From: Avibacterium sp. 21-586
Lineage (GTDB): Bacteria; Pseudomonadota; Gammaproteobacteria; Enterobacterales; Pasteurellaceae
NCBI RefSeq assembly: GCF_026226775.1
Contig: NZ_JAKKOD010000001.1
Location: 62,001-126,000 of the forward strand
Direction: 5' to 3'
DNA: 64,000 nt
Position 1 is the stretch's first letter. Each line of letters begins with the position of its first letter. The notes under the pieces were generated by a model that did no database searches, was not told the origin of the DNA, and saw only the letters and a list, made by a program, of their open reading frames with translations. Positions 20,203-30,892 of this stretch are shown here, piece by piece. The translations under genes were made by a program, and so were the position numbers.

Positions 20203-22140
20203 ATGCAAAAAAATATGATTACAACTGCGATTTTATTCTCATTTTCCACCGCACTTTATGCAGTAGAAAATACTCCGCAAAGCCAAGAACTTGAACCTAT
20301 CTATGTGTATTCTGCTTACGCCACGCCAGTAAGCGGAGATCAAACCGCCTCATCAGTAACGGTTTTAACCGAAAAAGATTTTGCTGAACGCAACGCCACC
20401 TATGTTTCTGATGTATTAAAAACCGTGCCAAGCGTGGCATTGGGCGCATCTGGGGGACGTGGTACATTGACCAGCCTTTATTTGCGTGGCGCAGATCCAA
20501 ATCACACTGCGGTAATTATTGACGGTGTAAAAGTCAATCCTGTTTCAGGCTATGGCTATGATTTCGGCGGATTAAGTCTAAGCAATATTGATCGCATTGA
20601 AGTGTTGCGTGGAGAACAATCGGCGTTATGGGGTAGTGATGCAATGGGTGGTGTGGTTTATATCAACACGAAAAGCGGGCTTTATAAGGACAAACCATTT
20701 AATGTGGATTTTGACTTAGGTACAGGTTCAAAAGGCACTTATGACGGCTCACTGACTCTTTCTGGTCAGCAAAACGGATTTTATTATAGCTTGCACGGCG
20801 ATAGCCATCACACAAAAGGCATTTCAGCTTATAGCTCAAATCGTTTCCATTATGTAGCGGAAGATGGTAGTCGCGTGAGTACAGGGGGAGCAAAAGAGCG
20901 AGATAAATTCCACCGTGATGGTCTGTCATTACGCGTAGGCTATGATGATGGTGAAAAAGGTATCGATCTGTTAGCGAGCCATTCTAGTCAAACGGCACAT
21001 TTTGATAATAGCTATGCTGCAGAAACCGTCTTTGATGATTATACCCGAACTCGTGAAACAACTTTTAAATTAAGCGGCTATGTTGGCTCGGAAAAAGAGT
21101 TGTTTAAACATAAAGCAAGCGTTAGCCATCAAAAAACCGACAGCGATACACTTGGTTCGTGGGCAAGTGGTTATGATGCCAAAAAGCTAAATGCAAACTA
21201 TCAGTTAGACATTAATTTTGATCGTGAGGGTGAATTGGAGCAAGCATTTAGTTTGCTTACAGAGTATCAACGTTCTAGCTATGATTTTGGTTCTTATGCT
21301 AACAGTAAAAAGCAGCTAACGGAAAAAAGCGTGGCAGCGGAATATCGTTTGTTTAGTGAAAATGATTATAGCTTAAGCCTAAGCGGACGTTATATCGATA
21401 GTAATCATTATGACAACAGTTTCACTGGACGTATTGCGGGAACTTATCGTGTATTACAAAATCTGAAAGCGCACGCAAGTTTTGGTACAGCCATTCAAAA
21501 TCCTACAATCACCGAGTTTTATGGTTACAACGGTGCATTTTTACCTAATCCAAACCTTAAACCTGAGAAAAGCAATGGTGGGGATATTGGTTTGCTTTTT
21601 GAAACCACAGATAAACGCCATAGCTTAGATGTAACTTATTTTGCGCGCAATGTGAAAAACTTTATTAGTACTGCCTATTTGCCTAATGGGGTTTCACAAG
21701 CGGTAAATATGAGTGGTTCGACTAAAATCAAAGGTGTTGAACTTGCTTATAACGGCAAAATCACCGATGATTTAAGCGCTTATGCCAATTATACTTACAC
21801 CCAAACCAAAGATAGCAAAGGGCAAGCATTAGTTCGCCGTCCAAAACATATGGCGAATTTAGGTTTAGCTTATCAGATCACTGAAGCGGTAGGTGCGAAT
21901 TTGAATGTAAACTATGTAGGCAAACGCGTTGATACTTACTTTGATGAAACGACTTACGCTTCTTCACGAGTAAAAATGCCTTCTTACACCTTGGTTAGCC
22001 TTGGCGCGAATTATCAAGTTACACCAAACTTAAATGTGTATGCGAACTTGAATAATCTGTTTGATAAAAAATACGAAAATATCGTAGGCTATGGCCAATA
22101 TGGTCGCACCTTATATGTGGGCTTAAAAGGCAGCTTCTAA
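20203..22140 (+). CDS. btuB: TonB-dependent outer-membrane receptor, BtuB-like (probable cobalamin receptor)
   Basis: 645 residues. A signal peptide ends near LYA-VENTPQ (residue 20), and a possible TonB box lies in EPIYVYSAY (about 31-39). The plug domain has SVTVLTEKDF, SLYLRGADPNHTAVIIDGVK and IDRIEVLRGEQSALWGSDAM. A beta-barrel ends in RTLYVGLKGSF with the expected terminal Phe. Plug and C-terminus resemble BtuB (614 aa in E. coli). The following ABC transporter and the adjacent metH argue for vitamin B12. A heme, iron or molybdate ligand cannot be excluded from sequence alone. Confidence 0.72.
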   Translation: MQKNMITTAILFSFSTALYAVENTPQSQELEPIYVYSAYATPVSGDQTASSVTVLTEKDFAERNATYVSDVLKTVPSVALGASGGRGTLTSLYLRGADPNHTAVIIDGVKVNPVSGYGYDFGGLSLSNIDRIEVLRGEQSALWGSDAMGGVVYINTKSGLYKDKPFNVDFDLGTGSKGTYDGSLTLSGQQNGFYYSLHGDSHHTKGISAYSSNRFHYVAEDGSRVSTGGAKERDKFHRDGLSLRVGYDDGEKGIDLLASHSSQTAHFDNSYAAETVFDDYTRTRETTFKLSGYVGSEKELFKHKASVSHQKTDSDTLGSWASGYDAKKLNANYQLDINFDREGELEQAFSLLTEYQRSSYDFGSYANSKKQLTEKSVAAEYRLFSENDYSLSLSGRYIDSNHYDNSFTGRIAGTYRVLQNLKAHASFGTAIQNPTITEFYGYNGAFLPNPNLKPEKSNGGDIGLLFETTDKRHSLDVTYFARNVKNFISTAYLPNGVSQAVNMSGSTKIKGVELAYNGKITDDLSAYANYTYTQTKDSKGQALVRRPKHMANLGLAYQITEAVGANLNVNYVGKRVDTYFDETTYASSRVKMPSYTLVSLGANYQVTPNLNVYANLNNLFDKKYENIVGYGQYGRTLYVGLKGSF

Positions 22141-22164
22141 CCCATAAGCAGATAGGCTTTTGTG

Positions 22165-22204
22165 AAAGTGCGGTGTAAAATTAACAAAATTTTCACCGCA
22201 CTTT
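22165..22204 (+). terminator. Strong USS-pair terminator between receptor and transporter genes
   Basis: AAAGTGCGGTG-T-AAAATT (22165-22182) pairs with AATTTTCACCGCACTTT (22188-22204) with one bulged T and a 5-nt loop, followed by GTTGTTTTTTGG. It lies 26 bp before the binding-protein start, so receptor and transporter expression may be partly uncoupled. Confidence 0.82.
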
Positions 22205-22230
22205 GTTGTTTTTTGGGACATCATTTTTTA

Positions 22231-23034
22231 ATGCAAAAAATCCGCGTATTTTTCACCGCACTTTTCTTTTCCATTCCGCTTTGGGCGCAAGAGCAATTTG
22301 TTTCGCTCACCCTATGCAGTGATCGTTTGTTGGCGGAATTAGCTCGCCCTGAACAAATTGCTGCACAATCTATTTATTCCACCAATTCATTGATGATGTT
22401 GGATAAAATTAATCAAAATAAACCCGCACTTAACGCACGATTAACGGATTTATTGCCCTATTTGGATAAAACTATTCTGCTTAACGAAAAGTTTTATCCC
22501 CAGTTAGTGGCAGATCTGAAAAAACTCGGGGTAAAAATTTTGCCTATTAATGACAGCCCACAAACAGTGGAACAGCTTTTCGCCTTGATACTCGAATTAG
22601 GCAAGCGTTTTGGCAACGAAACCCACGCCCAGCAGTTAGTAGAAAAGCTAAAAAATAGCGATTTTCAGCTCCATCAAAGTAATACGCAAACCTTAATTCT
22701 TTCCGATACAGGCGTAGTTGAACCGATTTTTCCGCAATACCAAACCTTACTAAAATTGCTTGGCTTAACGCCCCTTCAAAGCACGATTACGGCGCAAAAT
22801 TTTTCCCTAGAGAAACTCTTGCGTGCGCAGCCAAATTGGCTGATTTCCATTAGTGATAAACAAGGTTATAACGAACAGGCGGAAGTGCTGACACACCCTT
22901 TAATTGCCAATATGTTCTCTGCACAGCGAATGGCGACAATGCCGCTGAAATATGGTTATTGCTTTGATCAGGGTGTTTGGCAAGGCGCGGCGATGATTTA
23001 TCGCCAACTGAATAAGAGAGAGCAAGCAGAATGA
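22231..23034 (+). CDS. btuF: Periplasmic substrate-binding protein, BtuF/FecB-like
   Basis: 267 residues with signal peptide MQKIRVFFTALFFSIPLWAQ. The fold looks like the helical-backbone class III binding proteins: SLTLCSDRLLAELARPEQIA in the N-lobe, the connecting helix with ALILELGKRFGNETHAQQLV, and RAQPNWLISI in the C-lobe. ATG 22231 is chosen; an earlier GTG at 22162 would read through the terminator hairpin and give an implausible N-terminus. The 3' end overlaps the permease gene by 4 bp (ATGA). Substrate is inferred from context as B12. Confidence 0.72.
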   Translation: MQKIRVFFTALFFSIPLWAQEQFVSLTLCSDRLLAELARPEQIAAQSIYSTNSLMMLDKINQNKPALNARLTDLLPYLDKTILLNEKFYPQLVADLKKLGVKILPINDSPQTVEQLFALILELGKRFGNETHAQQLVEKLKNSDFQLHQSNTQTLILSDTGVVEPIFPQYQTLLKLLGLTPLQSTITAQNFSLEKLLRAQPNWLISISDKQGYNEQAEVLTHPLIANMFSAQRMATMPLKYGYCFDQGVWQGAAMIYRQLNKREQAE

Positions 23035-24002
23035 AACGATTAAACCTTTCCCTTTTTGCCTTATTACTTTTGTTGATTGCCTTTGCGATTTTTCATCAGC
23101 TGGGGGATTTTGCTTATTTACGCGATGCACAGGGGATCGCCACCGATATGCGATCTTTAGTGCTATGGGATATTCGCTTGCCACGACTTGGTTTAGCCAT
23201 TTTAACGGGAGCAAGCCTTGCAGTGGCCGGCAATGCAATGCAAGGCTTATTTCAAAATCCCTTGGCGAGTCCGGGGTTACTGGGAGCGGCAAATGGCGCA
23301 ACCACGGCGAGCGTGTTTTTGCTCTATTATTTTTCCTTACCTTTATCTTTTTTACTGTTTGGCGGTATTTTCGGCGCGTTGGGTAGTTTTTTGTTAGTCT
23401 ATGTTATCGCCAAAAATAAAGGCACAACAATGATGATCTTAGCCGGCGTTGCGGTGAATATGTTGCTCGGCTCAGCCATCGCCTTATTGCTTTCCAATGC
23501 ACAAAGCCCTTGGGCATTAGCAGAATTATACCGCTGGTTGCAGGGATCATTAATGTGGGCAAAAATTGAACCGCTCTTACTTTCTTTACCTATTGTAGTT
23601 GTGGGTGGAATCTGTTTATATTGCCAACGCCATTACCTTGATTTACTCACTTTTGGGGAAGAAACCGCCAGCACAATGGGTATTGACCCAAAACGTAGCT
23701 TTTTTATCACCACCCTTGGCGTGGCGCTGCTGGTAGGGGCCACCATTCCACAAACTGGCACAATCGGATTTATCGGCTTAATTGCCCCGCACTTTGCGCG
23801 CATCTGGCTGAAAAAACGCCCTTCACAACTTTATTTCACTAGCGGGTTAATTGGCGCGTTACTTTTGTTACTTGCCGATCTTGCTATTCAATATGTGCCA
23901 TTTTTCTCGCATATTTATATTGGCACGCTCACCGCCATTATCGGCGCACCTTGCTTGATTTGGATTTTGCTTACTCAACAACGGAGATTAGCCCGTGATT
24001 AA
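23031..24002 (+). CDS. btuC: FecCD/BtuC-type ABC transporter permease
   Basis: 323 residues with about nine or ten hydrophobic helices. FecCD signatures are visible: VLWDIRLPRLGLAILTGASL, AVAGNAMQGLFQNPLASPG, and GTIGFIGLIAPHFARIW, the coupling-helix region. It should form the inner-membrane channel with the ATPase whose gene overlaps its end by 8 bp. The family transports B12, ferric siderophores, heme, molybdate and similar ligands. B12 is favoured here by the BtuB-like receptor and metH next door. Confidence 0.78.
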   Translation: MKRLNLSLFALLLLLIAFAIFHQLGDFAYLRDAQGIATDMRSLVLWDIRLPRLGLAILTGASLAVAGNAMQGLFQNPLASPGLLGAANGATTASVFLLYYFSLPLSFLLFGGIFGALGSFLLVYVIAKNKGTTMMILAGVAVNMLLGSAIALLLSNAQSPWALAELYRWLQGSLMWAKIEPLLLSLPIVVVGGICLYCQRHYLDLLTFGEETASTMGIDPKRSFFITTLGVALLVGATIPQTGTIGFIGLIAPHFARIWLKKRPSQLYFTSGLIGALLLLLADLAIQYVPFFSHIYIGTLTAIIGAPCLIWILLTQQRRLARD

Positions 24003-24798
24003 CTTGCATAATGTTAGCCTTGCTTATGGCATTAAAAATATCAGCGCCCAAATTCCCCAAGGTAAATTGGTGGGAATAATGGGTGGCAACGGGGCAGGGA
24101 AGTCCACTTTGCTCAAAGCTATTGCGGGCATTTTACCACTCGAAACAGGCTCAATTTTATTGAACGACAAACCGCTCACTGAAATGAGCTTGGCTGAAAA
24201 AAGCCAAATGTTGGCGTATTTTGCGCAAAGTACCAATATTTATTGGGATTTATCTGCTTATGATGTGATTGCGCTCGGCTTGCCTGAAATGATGCTTACA
24301 CCTAAGGAAAAAGTGCGGTCAAAAAAAGACAGGTTTTTTGATCGTTTATTTCACCCGTCAAATAAACAAGGGCAGCAAGAAAAGATCCAGCAAGTAGCAA
24401 GCCAATTTTCTGTTCACCATCTATTAGAACAATCTTTTCAACAACTTTCAGGTGGCGAAAAAGCCCGTGTTCAGCTTGCCCGTTGCTGTATAAAAAACGC
24501 ACCAATCTTATTGGCAGATGAACCTATCGCGCCCCTTGATCCTTATTATCAAATTGATATTTTAGAACAATTAAAATCACTCACCCCAAACACTACCTGC
24601 GTGGTTGCCATTCACCACCTTGATCTTGCCTACCGTTTCTGCGATGAAATCATCTTGCTCCACCAAGGCAACTTACTTGCCCACGGCAACACGCAAAACG
24701 TCCTAACCGCAGAAAATTTAGCCATTGCGTTTGGGGTTAAGGCGGAGATTGATGTGGAAAAAAGATGGATTGGTGAGATTGATAAATGTATGAAATAG
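23995..24798 (+). CDS. btuD: ABC transporter ATP-binding protein, BtuD/FecE-like
   Basis: 267 residues starting from GTG 23995, which overlaps the permease by 8 bp. Walker A is MGGNGAGKSTLLKAI, the signature LSGGEKARVQLARC, Walker B PILLADEPIAPLD, and the switch His lies in VVAIHHLDLA. It has an insert between residues of about 100 and 125 (PKEKVRSKKDRFFDRLFHPS), partly encoded by a USS, longer than in E. coli BtuD (249 aa). Together with the permease and binding protein it makes a complete importer. Confidence 0.78.
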   Translation: MINLHNVSLAYGIKNISAQIPQGKLVGIMGGNGAGKSTLLKAIAGILPLETGSILLNDKPLTEMSLAEKSQMLAYFAQSTNIYWDLSAYDVIALGLPEMMLTPKEKVRSKKDRFFDRLFHPSNKQGQQEKIQQVASQFSVHHLLEQSFQQLSGGEKARVQLARCCIKNAPILLADEPIAPLDPYYQIDILEQLKSLTPNTTCVVAIHHLDLAYRFCDEIILLHQGNLLAHGNTQNVLTAENLAIAFGVKAEIDVEKRWIGEIDKCMK

Positions 24799-24830
24799 AA
24801 AAAGTGCGGTGATTTTTCACCGCACTTTTT
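24799..24830. terminator. Bidirectional USS-pair terminator between btuD and metH
   Basis: AAAAAGTGCGGTGA (24799-24812) and TCACCGCACTTTTT (24817-24830) form a perfect 14-bp stem with a 4-nt loop and T-runs on both strands, serving two convergent genes. Confidence 0.92.
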
Positions 24831-24848
24831 TAGTTTACTTATTTCAAT

Positions 24849-27800
24849 TTACTTCATCGAAACTCCTAGCCATTTATACATTTCTTTTTCATTCCAGCCT
24901 TTGCGTTGGGCGTAGTCGAAGGCTTGATCTTCATCAATGCGACCTAGAGTGAAGTAGTTGCTGGCTGGGTGGGTGAAGTACCAACCGCAGACGCTGGCAG
25001 CGGGCCACATTGCGTAACTTTCGGTGAGTTTCATTCCAATGCGTTGTTCCACTTCAAGTAAATCCCAAATCAGTTGTTTTTCTGTATGTTCTGGGCAGCT
25101 TGGATAGCCCGGTGCAGGGCGGATACCCACATAATTTTCTGCGATCAGATTTTCGTTATTGAAGGTTTCATTGGAATAGCCCCAAACCTTAGTGCGCAGC
25201 TCAAAGTGTAAGTATTCTGCCATCGCTTCGGCCAAGCGGTCGCCTACAGCTTGTAATAAAATGGCATTATAATCATCGCCTGCAGCTTTGAAGCCTTCTA
25301 CTAAATCGTGTTCTTCAATTCCTGCGCACACGGCGAACATACCAAACCAATCTTGTTGGCCACTTTCGCGATCGGCAATAAAATCACTTAGGGCAAAGTT
25401 ATATGGGCTTTTACTATTTTTGCCACGCTCGCTTTGTTGGCGCAGATGATGAGCCACGCCTGCCACAGAAGTGCGGTCGGAATTTTGATAAATTTCAATA
25501 TCATCACCCTTACGATAAGCTGGGAAAATGCCCATAATTCCACTTGGTTTGAGTTTGCCGTTTTGCTCAAATTCATCAAGCATTTGTTGTGCGTCATTAT
25601 AGACTTTGCGTGCTTCTTCACCACCTTCGGGATAATCAAAGGCATCGGGGTAACCGCCCATTAAGCCCCATAAACGGAAAAATGGCGACCAGTCAATAAA
25701 TTGGCGTAAGGTGGAAATTGGCACATTTTTGTATTCCACAATGCCAGTTTGTTTTGGCTGTGGTACTTGATAATCTGCCCATTCACCAGAAAACGCTGGG
25801 AAGGCGTTAGCACGCGCTTCTTCAATAGGGAGTTGTTGGCGTAACGGTTTGCGGTTAGCGAAGCTGTGCTGAATTTTTTCGTATTCTTTCTTGGTACGTT
25901 GCCAAAGTTCCGCTTTGCTTTCTGGATTCATTAATGCCGTACACACTGTTACTGCACGGGAGGCATTGGTCGTGTAGATTACTTCGTGTTTGTATTTTGG
26001 ATAGAGTTTGATTGCGGTATGTTCTTTCGAGGTAGTAGCTCCGCCAATAAGCACAGGTAGGTTCAAGCCAAGGCGGTTCATTTCACCTAAGAAATATTCC
26101 ATTTCATCTAACGATGGTGTGATCAAACCGCTTAAACCGATAATATCAGCTTTTTCATTGATCGCCGTTTCAATGATTTTATCTGCTGGTACCATCACGC
26201 CCAGATCGATTACTTCAAAGTTATTACATTGTAATACCACGCTTACAATATTTTTGCCGATGTCGTGCACATCCCCTTTCACTGTCGCAATCACTACTTT
26301 TCCGCTAGATACGCCTTTTTGTTTTGTGGCATTGATAAATGGTTCTAAATAAGCGACTGATTGCTTCATTACACGCGCAGATTTCACCACTTGCGGGAGG
26401 AACATTTTACCGTCCCCGAATAGATCACCGACTACGTCCATTCCTGCCATTAATGGGCCTTCGATCACTTCTAGCGGTGAGCTAAATTGCAGGCGTGCTT
26501 CTTCCGTATCTTCAATAATATGGCTAGTGATGCCTTTCACCAAGGCGTGTTTTAGACGCTCTTCTACCGGCCAAGTACGCCATTCTGCCACGGTATTATC
26601 GCTCGTTTCATTGGCAGAACCTTTGTATTTATCTGCAATATCAAGCAGGCGATCGGTGGCATCTGCACGGCGATTTAGTACCGCATCTTCGACAATTTCA
26701 CGCAGTTCAGGATCAAGATCATCATAAATTGCGAGCTGTCCTGCATTGACGATCCCCATATCCATACCTTGTTTAATGGCGTGATAAAGGAAAACGGCGT
26801 GAATGGCTTCACGCATTGGATTGTTGCCACGGAACGAGAAGGAAACATTGGACACACCGCCAGAAATTTTAGCGTGGGGGAGTGAGCGTTTAATGCGTCC
26901 TGTGGCGTTAATGAAATCTACCCCATAGTTATTGTGTTCTTCAATCCCTGTGCCAATGGCGAAAATATTTGGGTCAAAAATAATGTCTTCTGGCGGAAAG
27001 CCTACTTCATCAACCAAAATATGGTAAGCACGGGTACAAATTTCCACCTTACGTTCTTCGGTATCAGCTTGTCCCACTTCATCAAATGCCATTACCACCG
27101 CGGCAGCACCGTAACGGCGGATAAGTTTGGCTTGTGCAACAAATTTTTCTTTGCCCTCTTTCAGTGAAATGGAATTTACAATCCCTTTGCCTTGAACGGA
27201 TTGCAAGCCAGCTTCGATTACTTCCCATTTGGAAGAGTCGATCATCACAGGCACTTTAGCGGCATCAGGTTCAGTTGCCATAATGTTGAGAAATTGAACC
27301 ATACATTTTTCGCTATCGAGCAGGGCTTCGTCCATATTCACATCAATTACCTGAGCACCATTTTCCACTTGGTCAATGGCAATCTCAATGGCTTCGGCAT
27401 AGCGTTCTTCTTTAATTAATTTTTTAAATTTCGCTGAACCAGTAACATTATTACGTTCGCCTACGTTTACAAATAGGCTATTTTCATCAATATTTAACGG
27501 CTCTAAGCCTGATAAACGCATTGCTACAGGCAAATCTGGCAATGTTCTTGGCAGCAGATTTTTCACTACCTCAGAAATGGCACGGATATGCTCAGGTGTT
27601 GTGCCACAGCAGCCGCCCACAATGTTTAGCCAGCCGTTTTCTGCCCATTCTTTAATATAACTCGCCATTTCTTCAGCGTCTAAGTCATAACCGCCAAAGG
27701 CATTTGGCAAGCCTGCATTTGGATGAACGGAAACGAAGGTTTCGCAGATTTTTGACATCACTTCTACATATTGACGTAATTCTTTTGGCCCAAGAGCGCA

Positions 27801-28538
27801 GTTTAAGCCAAAGCTTAATGGCTTAACGTGACGCAACGAGTTATAAAACGCTTCCGTGGTTTGCCCTGAAAGGGTGCGCCCTGAAGCATCTGTAATCGTG
27901 CCTGAAATCATAATTGGCAATGTGATGTCAAGTTCTTCAAACACTTGATCAATGGCAAAGGCTGCTGCTTTCGCATTCAGGGTATCGAAAATAGTTTCGA
28001 TCATAATCAAATCCGCACCACCTTCAATGAGTCCTTTGGTCGCTTCTGCATAGGCATCAACCAACTGCATAAAGGTGATATTGCGGTAAGCTGGATCGTT
28101 CACATTCGGCGAAATAGACGCGGTGCGGTTAGTCGGCCCAAGCACGCCAGCCACAAAGCGAGGTTTTTCTGGCGTGCTATATTTATCTGCCGCTAAACGT
28201 GCCAATTTAGCGCCAGCAAAATTTAGCTCGTAAGCAATACTTTCAAGGGCATAATCCGCTTGCGCAATGGTGGTGGCAGAAAAGGTGTTGGTTTCGATAA
28301 TATCTGCACCTGCGGCAAGATATTTTTCGTGAATAGCTTGAATCACTAGCGGTTGGGTAAGTGTGAGTAAATCATTATTGCCGCGTAGATCGATTGTGCT
28401 GTCTTTAAAGCGCTCACCGCGGAAATCGTCTTCGGTGAGTTTATATTGCTGGATCATCGTCCCCATCGCACCATCTAAAATAAGAATGCGATCTTTAAGG
28501 GCTTGTCGGATAAGAAAAAAAGAAGGATGTTGTTTCAT
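24849..28538 (-). CDS. metH: Cobalamin-dependent methionine synthase MetH
   Basis: 1229 residues (E. coli 1227) with all four modules. The homocysteine-binding barrel carries the zinc cysteines in [12 protein letters not shown] (about 310). The methyl-folate barrel contains [12 protein letters not shown]-like sequence and [11 protein letters not shown]. The B12 domain has [12 protein letters not shown] with the axial His at 758. The C-terminal activation domain has the SAM motif [15 protein letters not shown]. It methylates homocysteine from 5-methyl-tetrahydrofolate using methylcobalamin. It converges with a BtuB/F/C/D-like set that probably supplies the cofactor. No MetJ box was seen in the 102-bp gap to tilS. 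Confidence 0.98.
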   Translation of the reverse strand: MKQHPSFFLIRQALKDRILILDGAMGTMIQQYKLTEDDFRGERFKDSTIDLRGNNDLLTLTQPLVIQAIHEKYLAAGADIIETNTFSATTIAQADYALESIAYELNFAGAKLARLAADKYSTPEKPRFVAGVLGPTNRTASISPNVNDPAYRNITFMQLVDAYAEATKGLIEGGADLIMIETIFDTLNAKAAAFAIDQVFEELDITLPIMISGTITDASGRTLSGQTTEAFYNSLRHVKPLSFGLNCALGPKELRQYVEVMSKICETFVSVHPNAGLPNAFGGYDLDAEEMASYIKEWAENGWLNIVGGCCGTTPEHIRAISEVVKNLLPRTLPDLPVAMRLSGLEPLNIDENSLFVNVGERNNVTGSAKFKKLIKEERYAEAIEIAIDQVENGAQVIDVNMDEALLDSEKCMVQFLNIMATEPDAAKVPVMIDSSKWEVIEAGLQSVQGKGIVNSISLKEGKEKFVAQAKLIRRYGAAAVVMAFDEVGQADTEERKVEICTRAYHILVDEVGFPPEDIIFDPNIFAIGTGIEEHNNYGVDFINATGRIKRSLPHAKISGGVSNVSFSFRGNNPMREAIHAVFLYHAIKQGMDMGIVNAGQLAIYDDLDPELREIVEDAVLNRRADATDRLLDIADKYKGSANETSDNTVAEWRTWPVEERLKHALVKGITSHIIEDTEEARLQFSSPLEVIEGPLMAGMDVVGDLFGDGKMFLPQVVKSARVMKQSVAYLEPFINATKQKGVSSGKVVIATVKGDVHDIGKNIVSVVLQCNNFEVIDLGVMVPADKIIETAINEKADIIGLSGLITPSLDEMEYFLGEMNRLGLNLPVLIGGATTSKEHTAIKLYPKYKHEVIYTTNASRAVTVCTALMNPESKAELWQRTKKEYEKIQHSFANRKPLRQQLPIEEARANAFPAFSGEWADYQVPQPKQTGIVEYKNVPISTLRQFIDWSPFFRLWGLMGGYPDAFDYPEGGEEARKVYNDAQQMLDEFEQNGKLKPSGIMGIFPAYRKGDDIEIYQNSDRTSVAGVAHHLRQQSERGKNSKSPYNFALSDFIADRESGQQDWFGMFAVCAGIEEHDLVEGFKAAGDDYNAILLQAVGDRLAEAMAEYLHFELRTKVWGYSNETFNNENLIAENYVGIRPAPGYPSCPEHTEKQLIWDLLEVEQRIGMKLTESYAMWPAASVCGWYFTHPASNYFTLGRIDEDQAFDYAQRKGWNEKEMYKWLGVSMK

Positions 28539-28640
28539 TTTTTAAGGCTTAGGTTTTAATAAATAAAGGGCATAATAGGAATAAGGTCGAGTTATGTCAA
28601 ACCTTATCTTTATGGGAGAAAAAGTGCGGTGCAAATTGTG

Positions 28641-29939
28641 CTAATTTGATCGGCTTATAGACACAAAATTTTGAAAAAATCCCACCGCACTTTGGAAGTG
28701 TTCGCCATAAAAAATCAGCGGAGTGCGAGTACGTTGCCAAACTGGCACATTGTGCGTTTGCCACAGTTTTTTGATGTCTTGATGAACACCTTGTGCATTG
28801 CGCACTTTGCCCGAATAAGCAAAACGGATTGAGATCTGAGCATTGGTTAATGGCAACTGATAGCTTTTTCCTTGCCATTGAATTTGAATGGCAGATTGGC
28901 TTTGTGTGAAGCTGATTTCGCCGAGATTATCAGGTAATTCAACCAGTTGATTTAAGTAAACGGGAATTTTTACCGCACGCAGATCGGCAAAGATTTCCGT
29001 TAAATATAACCGTTGTTGATAGCGGCGCAGGATTTTATCACCCAGTTGAAATTGCGGATTGCGATCCGTTTCGGCAAAAATCACGTCTTGAATCAATTGT
29101 TCTAACTGCTTGGTGGACGGCATTGGTTGTTGCAAGGTTTCCAGCCATAAGCGGAGTAGGGCTTTTTGTTTCAAATCAGACCATTGCGAGAAATCGGTTA
29201 AATCAAAAGTGCGGTGTGTTTTATCCGCATATTTTTCCAGCTCGGGTTGTAATAATTCGGCTAAAAGCTGTTGTTGTTGTGCGCAGTGGGTGGCACTGCG
29301 TTGCACCGCTTGATCGAAGTGCCTCCAGCGTTCACGCAGTTTTGGTAAGATTTCATTGCGTAAGAAATTGCGTTCGTACTGATTATCTTGATTGCTTTCA
29401 TCTTCAATCCACGACAGCTGATTTTTCGTGGCATATTGCCAAAGTTGTTGGCGTGAAAAGCCGAGTAGGGGGCGAAAAACGTTGATATTAAACACCGCAC
29501 TTTGTGTTTTCATTGCAGATAAACCACTGACACCGCTACCACGTTTTAAGGCGAGAAAAAAGGTTTCGGTTTGATCTTGTTGATGATGTGCGGTGAGCAA
29601 AATCTCTTGTGCTAAAATATGGCGAGCGATAGCTTGATAGCGCGCTTGACGTGCGGCGGCTTCAATGCCCATTCCTTGTGCTAGCTGCACTTTTTCAATG
29701 ATCAACGGAATGGAAAATTGTTGGCAAAGCTGTTGGCAGTGGTACGCCCAATCATCAGCATTTGGGCTTAAGCCATGATGAATATGGATTGCGCGAAGCT
29801 GGAAGTGCGGTTGTTTTTCGCGTAATTTTGCTAAAAGCACAAGCAACACGGTAGAGTCCAGCCCACCGCTTAAGGCAATCAGAAAATGCGAGTGGGGCTG
29901 GCGTTGTAATTGCTGTTGAAATTGCTCAATTAGCGTCAT
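28641..29939 (-). CDS. tilS: tRNA(Ile)-lysidine synthase TilS
   Basis: 432 residues, same as E. coli. The PP-loop ATP-binding motif is [12 protein letters not shown] near residue 25. [31 protein letters not shown] and the [21 protein letters not shown] stretch are typical TilS features. The C-terminal half is the substrate-binding domain. TilS converts C34 of tRNA-Ile(CAU) to lysidine and is essential in most bacteria. ATG 29939 is preferred to TTG 29951. The gene follows pdxY after a 14-bp gap. A USS near the C-terminal codons is opposed by one just after the stop and may form a long-looped terminator. Confidence 0.94.
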   Translation of the reverse strand: MTLIEQFQQQLQRQPHSHFLIALSGGLDSTVLLVLLAKLREKQPHFQLRAIHIHHGLSPNADDWAYHCQQLCQQFSIPLIIEKVQLAQGMGIEAAARQARYQAIARHILAQEILLTAHHQQDQTETFFLALKRGSGVSGLSAMKTQSAVFNINVFRPLLGFSRQQLWQYATKNQLSWIEDESNQDNQYERNFLRNEILPKLRERWRHFDQAVQRSATHCAQQQQLLAELLQPELEKYADKTHRTFDLTDFSQWSDLKQKALLRLWLETLQQPMPSTKQLEQLIQDVIFAETDRNPQFQLGDKILRRYQQRLYLTEIFADLRAVKIPVYLNQLVELPDNLGEISFTQSQSAIQIQWQGKSYQLPLTNAQISIRFAYSGKVRNAQGVHQDIKKLWQTHNVPVWQRTRTPLIFYGEHFQSAVGFFQNFVSISRSN

Positions 29940-29953
29940 AGCAAGGGGCAATA

Positions 29954-30814
29954 TTAGGCGATTTTCACCGCTTTAAATTGGCTCACAGGGCAAACAATCT
30001 GTTCACGTGCAGCCACAATTTGCAGTTCATAATTATCCTGTTGTTGCGTTACGGTCATTACATCATTAACGGCATTGGCGGTATGCTCAAAGGCTTCTAG
30101 ATCGCTTTTGCCATTGAGCAAATTCGCCATAAATAGCCCCGCCGTTAAATCGCCCACGCCCACAGGTTCTTTGTTAAACTGGTGAAGTGGGCGGCTAATA
30201 TGCCAAATGCCCTCTTGGTTGGCGAGCAACATTTCAAATTGGCTTGGATCTTGCCCTACTTTGCTCAGGTGTTTCACCAGTACTTTTTTCGGCCCTTTGG
30301 ATAAAATCACTTTCACTGCTTCAATAGCTTGAGCAAAGTTTTCTACTGGTAAACCGCTCAGTTCACGCAACTCCACTAAATTAGGGGTGATAATATCGGC
30401 TTTCGCCATGGCAAGGTTGATGAGATTTTCTTTCACGCCATCAGCCACAATACAGCCTTTGTCAGGATGTCCCATTACCGGATCGCACAAATAAACAGCG
30501 TTAGGATTGCGAGATTTTACTTTTTGTATCGCATTAATGATTTCTTCCACTTGCTCCGCCGCGCCGATATAACCTGAAATCACCGCATCACATTTATGCA
30601 ATTGCCCAATATTATCAATGCCTTGCACGATCTCACCAATTTGTTCTTGCGGTATTACCATTCCCGTCCATTGACCATATTGGGTATGATTGGAAAATTG
30701 CACGGTATTCAACGCCCACACATCAATGCCGAGCAGCTGCATTGGAAAGGTGGCAGATTTATTGCCCGCATAACCGTAAACAACGTGAGATTGAATGGAA
30801 AGAAGGTGTTTCAT
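29954..30814 (-). CDS. pdxY: Pyridoxal kinase PdxY
   Basis: 286 residues (E. coli 287) of the ribokinase family. The N-terminus [56 protein letters not shown] and the catalytic [17 protein letters not shown] region all match PdxY. The enzyme phosphorylates pyridoxal in the B6 salvage pathway. ATG 30814 is chosen because AAGGA sits 8 nt before it; the ATG at 30823 is too close to that site. tilS starts 14 bp downstream. Confidence 0.95.
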   Translation of the reverse strand: MKHLLSIQSHVVYGYAGNKSATFPMQLLGIDVWALNTVQFSNHTQYGQWTGMVIPQEQIGEIVQGIDNIGQLHKCDAVISGYIGAAEQVEEIINAIQKVKSRNPNAVYLCDPVMGHPDKGCIVADGVKENLINLAMAKADIITPNLVELRELSGLPVENFAQAIEAVKVILSKGPKKVLVKHLSKVGQDPSQFEMLLANQEGIWHISRPLHQFNKEPVGVGDLTAGLFMANLLNGKSDLEAFEHTANAVNDVMTVTQQQDNYELQIVAAREQIVCPVSQFKAVKIA

Positions 30815-30860
30815 TTTTTTCATCCTTTATAGTGCTATTTAAAAATGATTAAAAGTAAAA

Positions 30861-30880
30861 GTGCGGTTAAAAAACCGCAC
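30861..30880 (-). terminator. USS-pair terminator of accA
   Basis: GTGCGGTT (30861-30868) and AACCGCAC (30873-30880) make an 8-bp stem with a 4-nt loop. On the minus strand TTTTACTTTT follows, just after the accA stop codon. Confidence 0.75.
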
Positions 30881-30892
30881 ATTTTTTATGTT

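Noticed and set aside
22162-22230. N-terminal extension of the BtuF-like protein from GTG 22162
   Set aside because: It would be encoded by the two arms of a strong terminator, and the downstream ATG gives a standard signal peptide.
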